In this document: positions 1 through 5,355 of the stretch, piece after piece
Position numbering within the stretch: the first letter of the stretch is position 1
Layout: each line of letters starts with the position of its first letter
Origin: Gammaproteobacteria bacterium
Lineage (GTDB): Bacteria; Pseudomonadota; Gammaproteobacteria; DSM-16500
Reading direction: 5' to 3'
Assembly (NCBI GenBank): GCA_009885665.1
Contig: VFKI01000030.1
Span: 1-5,355 of the forward strand
DNA length: 5,355 nt
The notes under the pieces: generated by a model
The model's input: the letters and a program-made list of their open reading frames with translations, nothing else
What the model was told of the DNA's origin: nothing
Databases searched by the model: none
Translations under genes and position numbers: made by a program

Positions 1-24
1 CGGATCCTTGGAATGTCGGTCGGA

Positions 25-2073
25 TCAAGTTAACCCATTATGTCTTAGTAACGCATCAATTTTAGGTGCGCGACCGCGGAAGTGAATAAATAATTCCATC
101 GGTGCAGCGCTGCCGCCCCGTTCCAGAATCGTATGCAACAGTGACTGGCCGGTGGCATCATCAAATATGCCTTTTTCTTCGAATAACGAAAATGCATCAC
201 TGGATAATACTTCAGCCCATTTATAACTGTAATAACCCGCCGCGTAACCGCCAGCAAAAATATGCGAAAAACTGTGTTGAAAGCGATTGAATTCAGGTAC
301 GGGTACGACGCATATTTGTTGCCGCACGTTGTCTAGTGTTGCTTGAATTTGCGAAGGCTTGCTCGGGTCATATTCCAAATGCAAATGAAAATCAAATAAA
401 GCAAACTCTAATTGACGTAACATGCCGAGACCCGCTTGAAAATTGCGCGCGGCAATGAGCTTGTTATATAAATCATCTGGCAAAGGCTCGCCGGTTTTTT
501 CATGCGCAGAAATATGTTGCAAGGTTGTTTTGTCCCAACACCAATGTTCTAGCAATTGACTGGGAAATTCAACCGCATCCCATGCGACACCATTAATGCC
601 CGAAATGGCGCCTTCATCAACCCGTGTCAATAAATGATGTAAGCAATGGCCAAATTCATGAAATAAAGTTTGAATGTCATCGTGCGTTAATAATGAAGCT
701 TGTTCATCGATTGGCGGAGTGAAGTTGCAGGTTAGAAAGGCGACGGGCAATTGAATACTGTTGTCGCTCAAGCGTTCGCGTAGGCGACATTCATCCATCC
801 ATGCGCCATCACGTTTATGGGAGCGTGCATATAAGTCTGTATAAAAATAACCGCGGAGTTGCTCCGTCTTATCAAATATTTTAAAAAAACGGACGTCTGG
901 ATGCCAAACATCAGCGTCTTTTTCTTCGCTAATGCGGATGCCAAATAATTTCTCCATTATGGTAAACATACCATCAACCACTTTTTCTGCCTGAAACCAC
1001 GGGCGTACCATTTGCTGTGAAAAAGCATGCGTTTTCTGGCGTAATTGTTCGCTATAAAATGCCAAATCCCAAGCTTGTAAGGTGAGGATATTATCTTGGT
1101 GTAAAGCAAAATCACGTAAAGCCGCCATTTCATTTACGCCAAATGGTTTGGCGCGTGCAGCTAAATCATTTAAAAACCCCAAGACTTCTTCAGGCGTTTT
1201 TGCCATACGGGTGGCAAGCGCATACTCAACATAATGTCTGAATCCGGTTAGCTGGGCGAGTTCATGGCGACGTTTTAAAATGTCTTCCATGAGATGGGTG
1301 TTATCCCAGCGCCCAGCATGGGGTCCTTTGTCAGAAGCGCGCGTGACGTACGCTTCATATAATTGATGGCGAATTGAGCGACTGGTCAAATGCTTCATTG
1401 CCACGGAATAGCAGGGATAGTCGAGCGTTAAGACCCAACCTGGTTTATTGCGTTCACGTGCATATTGTGCAGCTAATTCACACGCCTCGTGTGGCAGACC
1501 GTCCAACTGAGAGATGTCGCTGATTTCTAGTGCAAATGCGCCGGTGGCATCGAGTAAATTTTCAGCAAATTGCGTGGTGAGACGGCTTAATTCTTGTTGC
1601 AGCGCGGCAAAACGTTTTTTGGCTGCAGACGGTAAATCTACGCCAGCCAAATGAAAGTCACGCAATTCATTTTCAATGACTTTGCGGCGGTTGGGCGTAC
1701 ATTGTTTAAAGGTGTCACTGGCGGCGATGGATTTGATGGCGTGATAGAGTGCTTCATTTTGCATGAGCTTGGTTTGGTGCTCAGTCAGTAGGGGTAGGCA
1801 AGTGTTGTATACTTCACGCAATGCGGGTGATTCCTTGACAGCATGCAAGTGACCGATGGGTGCCCACATTTTATTAATGCGGTTATCCATTTCTTGTAAG
1901 GGTTGTAGCAAATTGTCCCATGTGTATCGGCCGGCGGTGAGTAAAAGTGCGAGCTTGGCTTCATATTCAGCAAGTAGGGCGATGAGCAGTGGTTGTACTT
2001 CATCGACTTCAATGGCGCCAAAGTGCGGCAGCGCTTGTTGATTGGCTGTGGCTGGATGTAGATTTACGCTCAT
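25..2073 (-). CDS. prlC: Oligopeptidase A, M3-family zinc metallopeptidase
   Basis: The product is a 682-residue cytoplasmic zinc endopeptidase of the M3 (thimet oligopeptidase) family. In the family it cleaves short peptides, including signal-peptide fragments left after membrane processing. The zinc site is visible: HEFGH at residues 472-476 (H472 and H476 ligands, E473 catalytic) and the third ligand E502 in VEFPSQ. The C-terminal substrate-binding stretch HIFAGGY starts at H604, followed by the Tyr-rich YYSYKW segment. An N-terminal helical region precedes the catalytic half, as is usual. Length matches E. coli PrlC (about 680). The start chosen is the ATG at 2073, which has AAAGG 5 bases upstream. 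An in-frame ATG at 2124 would add 17 hydrophobic residues resembling a signal peptide, but that stretch overlies the putative -10 box and is not family-like. The gene is divergent from glyQ. Dcp is a relative, but the GISGV/GINGV-WDAVE context fits PrlC better. No damage is seen. Confidence 0.95.
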   Translation of the reverse strand: MSVNLHPATANQQALPHFGAIEVDEVQPLLIALLAEYEAKLALLLTAGRYTWDNLLQPLQEMDNRINKMWAPIGHLHAVKESPALREVYNTCLPLLTEHQTKLMQNEALYHAIKSIAASDTFKQCTPNRRKVIENELRDFHLAGVDLPSAAKKRFAALQQELSRLTTQFAENLLDATGAFALEISDISQLDGLPHEACELAAQYARERNKPGWVLTLDYPCYSVAMKHLTSRSIRHQLYEAYVTRASDKGPHAGRWDNTHLMEDILKRRHELAQLTGFRHYVEYALATRMAKTPEEVLGFLNDLAARAKPFGVNEMAALRDFALHQDNILTLQAWDLAFYSEQLRQKTHAFSQQMVRPWFQAEKVVDGMFTIMEKLFGIRISEEKDADVWHPDVRFFKIFDKTEQLRGYFYTDLYARSHKRDGAWMDECRLRERLSDNSIQLPVAFLTCNFTPPIDEQASLLTHDDIQTLFHEFGHCLHHLLTRVDEGAISGINGVAWDAVEFPSQLLEHWCWDKTTLQHISAHEKTGEPLPDDLYNKLIAARNFQAGLGMLRQLEFALFDFHLHLEYDPSKPSQIQATLDNVRQQICVVPVPEFNRFQHSFSHIFAGGYAAGYYSYKWAEVLSSDAFSLFEEKGIFDDATGQSLLHTILERGGSAAPMELFIHFRGRAPKIDALLRHNGLT

Positions 2074-2078
2074 GATGG

Positions 2079-2083
2079 CCTTT
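2079..2083 (-). promoter_or_regulatory. Ribosome binding site of prlC
   Basis: On the minus strand AAAGG lies 5 bases before the ATG at 2073. It decides the start in favour of 2073 over the upstream in-frame ATG at 2124, which has no comparable purine-rich site and sits in promoter sequence. Confidence 0.65.
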
Positions 2084-2108
2084 AACGTTAAGAATAAAGA
2101 ATATTTGT

Positions 2109-2137
2109 AGTATAAGGGTATCATGACTGCGTTGTGC
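2109..2137 (-). promoter_or_regulatory. Candidate sigma-70 promoter of prlC
   Basis: The minus strand reads TATACT at 2114-2109, a 5 of 6 match to the -10 consensus. No good -35 is seen: the best option within an 18-base spacer is AGCACA (2138-2133) and with 17 bases GCACAA (2137-2132), both poor. Transcription would begin near 2102, giving a leader of about 29 bases before the ATG at 2073. This is an inference from the -10 box and position only. Confidence 0.4.
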
Positions 2138-2177
2138 TAGGCGAGTGCGCTAGAATTTCTCTCTTCTACCCTATTTT

Positions 2178-2206
2178 TTGTAGTAGATGCTCAAAATATA
2201 TATAAT
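2178..2206 (+). promoter_or_regulatory. Sigma-70 promoter of the glyQS operon
   Basis: A perfect -10 box TATAAT lies at 2201-2206. With a 17-base spacer the -35 position holds TTGTAG (2178-2183), matching only the first three bases of TTGACA. A T-rich run (2172-2179) lies just upstream. Transcription would start near 2213, leaving a leader of about 24 bases that contains the glyQ ribosome binding site. The leader is far too short for a T-box or a glycine riboswitch. The weak -35 suggests either moderate strength or help from an activator; that part is inference. Confidence 0.6.
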
Positions 2207-2223
2207 GTGTCGCTTAAGCAATT

Positions 2224-2227
2224 AGGA
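2224..2227 (+). promoter_or_regulatory. Ribosome binding site of glyQ
   Basis: AGGA ends 9 bases before the ATG at 2237. It supports that start over the in-frame GTG at 2207, which overlaps the region just after the TATAAT box and would lie upstream of the predicted transcript start. Confidence 0.6.
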
Positions 2228-2236
2228 TATACCACT

Positions 2237-3169
2237 ATGAAACCCAGTCGCCATAATGTTAGCACTTTACAAGGGATGATTGCCTGTCTACAAGAATTTT
2301 GGGCGGCTGTCGGCTGTGTCATTGTCCAACCATTAGATATGGAGGTGGGTGCCGGCACTTTTCATCCGGCCACATTTTTACGCGCTATCGGGCCTGAGCC
2401 ATGGCGCGCCGCGTATGTGCAACCCAGTCGCCGTCCGACGGATGGCCGCTATGGCGAAAATCCGAATCGTGTACAACATTATTATCAATTTCAAGTGACG
2501 TTGAAGCCTTCACCTATTGATCTTCAAGAAAAATACCTTGCTTCACTGCGTCAGTTGGGCATCGATCCTTTGCTTAATGATATTCGTTTCGTTGAAGATA
2601 ATTGGGAATCGCCCACCCTGGGCGCATGGGGGCTGGGATGGGAAGTGTGGCTGAATGGCATGGAAGTCACGCAATTCACTTATTTCCAGCAAGTCGGTGG
2701 GTTAGAGTGTCGACCGGTGAGTGGAGAAATCACCTATGGCCTTGAGCGGCTTGCGATGGCGCTGCAAGGTGTCGACAATATTTTTGATCTCGTTTGGACG
2801 CGCACCGAGCAAGGCGTGGTGACGTATGGCGATGTGTTTTTACAAAATGAAGTGGAGATGTCTAAATACAATTTTGAAGCAGCTGACGTTAACATATTGT
2901 TTAACTTATTTGATATTTATGCCAGTGAAAGCGCGCGTTTGGCTGAAGCGAATCTTGCTTTGCCTGCCTATGAAATGGCGTTTAAGGCATCGCATACATT
3001 TAATTTATTAGACGCACGTCGCGCAATTTCGGTGACTGAGCGCCAAAACTATATCTTGAAAATTCGCCGCCTGACAGCGCGCGTTGCCGAAAGTTACTAT
3101 GCGGCACGTGAAGCGTTAGGTTTTCCGTTGCTGGTCAAAAATAAGGAGGATATTCATGCGGCGCGCTGA
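2237..3169 (+). CDS. glyQ: Glycyl-tRNA synthetase alpha subunit
   Basis: This is the 310-residue catalytic subunit of the bacterial alpha2beta2 glycyl-tRNA synthetase, a class II enzyme. It activates glycine with ATP and, with the beta subunit, charges tRNA-Gly in the cytoplasm. Family hallmarks are all present: QPLDMEVGAGT at residues 31-41, QPSRRPTDGRYGENPNR at 62-78 followed by the HYYQFQV strand (motif 2 region), VEDNWESPTLGAWGLGWEVW from 119, and GEITYGLERLAM at 163-174 (motif 3, with its conserved Arg R171). The C-terminal helical part carries LLDARRAISVTER at about 257-269. Length is close to E. coli GlyQ (303). The ATG at 2237 is chosen because the encoded N-terminus aligns with the family and has AGGA 9 bases upstream; a GTG at 2207 would add ten unlike residues. 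It is first in the operon, its 3' end overlaps glyS by 14 bases, and it appears intact. Confidence 0.97.
   Translation: MKPSRHNVSTLQGMIACLQEFWAAVGCVIVQPLDMEVGAGTFHPATFLRAIGPEPWRAAYVQPSRRPTDGRYGENPNRVQHYYQFQVTLKPSPIDLQEKYLASLRQLGIDPLLNDIRFVEDNWESPTLGAWGLGWEVWLNGMEVTQFTYFQQVGGLECRPVSGEITYGLERLAMALQGVDNIFDLVWTRTEQGVVTYGDVFLQNEVEMSKYNFEAADVNILFNLFDIYASESARLAEANLALPAYEMAFKASHTFNLLDARRAISVTERQNYILKIRRLTARVAESYYAAREALGFPLLVKNKEDIHAAR
3143..3150 (+). promoter_or_regulatory. Strong ribosome binding site of glyS inside glyQ
   Basis: AAGGAGGA is nearly the full anti-16S complement and ends 5 bases before the glyS ATG at 3156. It lies within the last codons of glyQ, so ribosomes finishing glyQ pass over it. 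This fixes the glyS start and suggests coupled translation to keep the two subunits balanced. Confidence 0.85.
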
Positions 3170-5213
3170 TTTTTTAGTTGAAATACAAACAGAGGAATTA
3201 CCCCCCAAATCTTTACTGACCTTGGCAAGCGCTTTTTATGCAGAAATTACTGCGCGTTTGACGCAACTTGGCTTGCAATTTGCTAACGCAGAATTTTTTG
3301 CTACGCCCCGTCGTTTTGCCGTGCGTGTCAATCGTTTGCAAGCCTGTCAAGCGAATACGCAGCAACAGCGTCGCGGGCCGGCGTTAAAAGCAGCGTTTGA
3401 TGAAAATAATCAACCCACCCCGGCATGCATGGGTTTTGCGCGGTCATGCGGCGTCACGCCGGCAGGGCTCATTATTTTGCGTCAACCAGAAGGGGCGTGG
3501 GTGGCCTATGATGAACATGTTATAGGCAAACCGGTGAGTGCATTATTGCCAGAAGTGGTGCGCGCGGCATTAGCGGCACTGCCGATTGCAAAACGTATGC
3601 GCTGGGGCGCGCGTGACGATGCGTTTGTGCGGCCGGTGCAACATGTGATTATGCTATATGGCCGCGATATTATTCCGGTTGAATTTTATGGCTGCCAAGC
3701 AGGGCGCATGACGTGCGGTCATCGTTTCTTATCAAAAAAATATGTGTCAATTACGTCACCCGCGCAATATGAAAAAACGCTGGCAAAAAATCATGTTATT
3801 GCTGATTTTGTGCAACGTCGCGAACACATTCAGCGTGCTGTACAGCAAGCGGCACACGCGATCAATGGCAAGGCAGTCATGACGGATGCTTTGTTGGATG
3901 AAGTCACCGGTTTAGTTGAATGGCCGGTGGTGCATGTCGGCCACTTTGATGCAGCTTTTTTAGCGGTACCCAAGGAAATCTTGATATCCGCCATGGAAGA
4001 TCATCAACGTTATTTTCCAGTGACGGATTTCACTGGAAAATTATTACCTTTATTTATTATGGTCAGTAATATTGAAGCACCTGAAGTCGTGGCGGGCAAT
4101 GAGCGGGTATTGCGGGCGCGTTTGTCAGATGCAGCATTTTTTTATAAAAGTGATCAGAAAATTCCGTTGACAGCGCGCCGTGAAAAATTGGCACACATCA
4201 CTTTCCAGCATAAATTAGGGAGTTTGGCAGATAAAGCCGAACGAATTGCTTTATTAGCAGGCTTTATCGCGGCCAAAATTGGCGCGGATCGTCACACGGC
4301 GGTGCGTGCTGCTGAATTGGCAAAAGCCGATCTCACCACCGAAGTGGTCGGTGAATTCCCCGAACTACAAGGCATCATGGGGCGTTATTATGCTGAATTA
4401 CAAGATGAACCCAGTGCGGTGGCTGTCGCAATTGGCGAGCACTATTTACCCCGTTTTTCTGGGGATAGTTTACCTGATACGCTGACGGGGTGTGCGGTTG
4501 CGCTGGCCGACCGACTTGATACATTGGTGGGCATTTTTGGAATTCATGCTGCGCCAACAGGCGATAAAGATCCTTTTGCTTTACGTCGTGCAGCATTGGG
4601 TATATTGCGTATTATGATTGAAAAAGCTTTACCATTAGACGTGGTAGAAGTTGTTGACGCGGCGTTGCAGCAATATAAAATAGCCTTGCCCAACAAACAG
4701 ACGGCGCATGAAGTGCAAGCGTTTATTTTTGATCGTTTGAAACCGTGGTATCAAGAGCGCGGTGTCAGTGCTGAAATTTATGCGGCAGTACGTGCATTAC
4801 CGATTACGCAGCCATATGATTTACATCGTCGCATTGAAGCCGTGCGCGCATTTGCCGGCATGGCAGAAGCCAGTTCGCTGAGTGTCGCGAATAAGCGGGT
4901 GAGCAATATTTTGACTAAAGTCATTTTTCCTGATAATAACAATGAAATTGATGTTAATTTATTAGCATTAACCGCGGAAAAAGATTTGGCGACAGCGCTT
5001 GCGATGCGGCGAAAAAAAGTGGCAAGCTTGTCAGCAGCAGGGGATTATGCAGCGGCATTGACTGAGTTGGCGAGCTTGCGTGAGCCGGTCGATGAATTTT
5101 TTGATAAAGTGATGGTGATGACGGATGATCCGCAGTTGCGTGATAATCGTCTAAAACTGCTGCACGCATTGCGTGCCTTGTTTTTGCATGTTGCGGATAT
5201 CGCCTTATTATAA
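3156..5213 (+). CDS. glyS: Glycyl-tRNA synthetase beta subunit
   Basis: This 685-residue protein is the tRNA-binding beta subunit that pairs with GlyQ in the alpha2beta2 glycyl-tRNA synthetase. It recognises tRNA-Gly and is needed for aminoacylation. The N-terminus carries the signature LVEIQTEELPPKSL (residues 7-20). Further family blocks are GHRF at 188-191, the LVEWPVV segment, EDHQRYFPV, the GDKDPFALRRAALG block from 469, and VANKRVSNIL from 577. The C-terminal roughly 100 residues form the DALR-like helical anticodon-binding domain, with DEFFDKVMVM at 646-655 and a final LFLHVADIALL. Length matches E. coli GlyS (689). The ATG at 3156 is set by AAGGAGGA 5 bases upstream and by overlap of 14 bases with glyQ, in a different frame. 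The stop TAA (5211-5213) is followed directly by an in-frame TGA. No frameshift or missing block is seen. Confidence 0.97.
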   Translation: MRRADFLVEIQTEELPPKSLLTLASAFYAEITARLTQLGLQFANAEFFATPRRFAVRVNRLQACQANTQQQRRGPALKAAFDENNQPTPACMGFARSCGVTPAGLIILRQPEGAWVAYDEHVIGKPVSALLPEVVRAALAALPIAKRMRWGARDDAFVRPVQHVIMLYGRDIIPVEFYGCQAGRMTCGHRFLSKKYVSITSPAQYEKTLAKNHVIADFVQRREHIQRAVQQAAHAINGKAVMTDALLDEVTGLVEWPVVHVGHFDAAFLAVPKEILISAMEDHQRYFPVTDFTGKLLPLFIMVSNIEAPEVVAGNERVLRARLSDAAFFYKSDQKIPLTARREKLAHITFQHKLGSLADKAERIALLAGFIAAKIGADRHTAVRAAELAKADLTTEVVGEFPELQGIMGRYYAELQDEPSAVAVAIGEHYLPRFSGDSLPDTLTGCAVALADRLDTLVGIFGIHAAPTGDKDPFALRRAALGILRIMIEKALPLDVVEVVDAALQQYKIALPNKQTAHEVQAFIFDRLKPWYQERGVSAEIYAAVRALPITQPYDLHRRIEAVRAFAGMAEASSLSVANKRVSNILTKVIFPDNNNEIDVNLLALTAEKDLATALAMRRKKVASLSAAGDYAAALTELASLREPVDEFFDKVMVMTDDPQLRDNRLKLLHALRALFLHVADIALL

Positions 5214-5355
5214 TGAAAACGTAACGATTCAGCCGACATTCCGCACAATCTTTGAAAAATACCAGCGAGGCCATATGCAACCTGACTTTACGCGATGGGG
5301 GTTTCCAAAGGGGGAGAATCGCGATTCTCCCCCTTTGGTGGCGTCAGGCGGGCGA
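5214..5355 (+). other. Tail after glyS with a possible partial small ORF
   Basis: No recognisable gene is seen in this 142-base stretch. An ATG at 5275, preceded by GAGG (5267-5270, 4 bases away), opens a frame of 27 codons to the window edge, beginning MQPDFTRWGF. The frame runs straight through the 34-bp palindrome. The minus strand is also open from the edge to a TGA at 5229-5231. Neither translation resembles a family I know. Open frames across a GC-rich palindrome are expected by chance, so I do not call a CDS. Nothing resembling a tRNA is seen. Confidence 0.3.
5305..5338. repeat. Perfect 34-bp palindrome downstream of glyS
   Basis: Two 17-base arms, CCAAAGGGGGAGAATCG and its exact reverse complement, meet with no spacer at 5321/5322. 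A hairpin could form with a few central bases unpaired. It starts 91 bases after the glyS stop. No T-tract follows on either strand, so it is not a textbook intrinsic terminator, although it could still end transcription or protect the 3' end of the glyQS mRNA. A further inverted pair, CCTGAC (5281-5286) and GTCAGG (5343-5348), encloses it. A REP-like or miniature mobile repeat is the leading guess; copy number cannot be judged from this window. Confidence 0.85.

Noticed and set aside
1..26. Terminator hairpin after prlC from GATCC/GGATC arms
   Set aside because: The arms are only 5 bp with a 14-base loop and the window ends before any T-run could be seen, so it cannot be supported.
1785..2041. 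Short open frames in other frames within the prlC 5' region
   Set aside because: They overlap well-conserved prlC coding sequence, lack convincing ribosome sites, and their translations show no family motifs.
2207..2236. GTG start at 2207 extending GlyQ by ten residues
   Set aside because: It lies right after the TATAAT box and before the predicted transcript start, has no ribosome site, and the added residues do not match the family N-terminus.
2074..2236. T-box leader or glycine riboswitch controlling glyQS
   Set aside because: The predicted leader is only about 24 bases, and the whole spacer shows no stem-loop with terminator or T-box-like sequence.
4954..5280. Minus-strand open frame of 108 codons over the glyS 3' end
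   Set aside because: It lies mostly antisense to the conserved GlyS C-terminal domain, has no recognisable protein features, and is explained as a shadow of glyS.
5305..5338. Standard Rho-independent terminator for glyS
   Set aside because: The stem is strong, but no T-run follows on either strand and it lies 91 bases past the stop, so the canonical form is not met. A role in 3'-end formation remains open.

Overview
The window carries three complete housekeeping genes arranged as a divergent pair of transcription units, plus short non-coding edges. The proteins are bacterial and closest, from memory of the families, to gammaproteobacterial versions: a PrlC-type M3 oligopeptidase of 682 residues and a two-subunit (alpha plus beta) glycyl-tRNA synthetase of 310 and 685 residues. 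Base composition looks moderate in G+C by eye. A Legionellales-like or related gammaproteobacterium is possible, but the window alone does not settle the genus.

Layout: positions 1-24 are the 3' flank of prlC. prlC (25-2073, minus) encodes oligopeptidase A. A 163-base divergent promoter region (2074-2236) holds a perfect TATAAT box driving glyQ to the right and a TATACT box as the best candidate for prlC to the left. glyQ (2237-3169, plus) and glyS (3156-5213, plus) overlap by 14 bases and form an operon. A strong Shine-Dalgarno sequence for glyS lies inside the glyQ 3' end. After glyS come tandem stop codons and about 140 bases without a recognisable gene. This tail holds a perfect 34-bp palindrome (5305-5338) and a short open frame running off the window edge.

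Together, glyQ and glyS make the alpha2beta2 enzyme that charges tRNA-Gly. PrlC is a cytoplasmic zinc peptidase that finishes breakdown of oligopeptides, including signal-peptide fragments. Nothing in the sequence links the two functions directly; they share only the divergent control region.

The three genes are ordinary and intact, and I see no undescribed protein system here. What they do not explain is at the edges: the 34-bp palindrome lacks a T-tract, and a 10-bp word (CCGACATTCC) lies just downstream of both outward-facing genes. Both suggest short dispersed repeat DNA flanking the block, but a genome-wide search is needed to show this.
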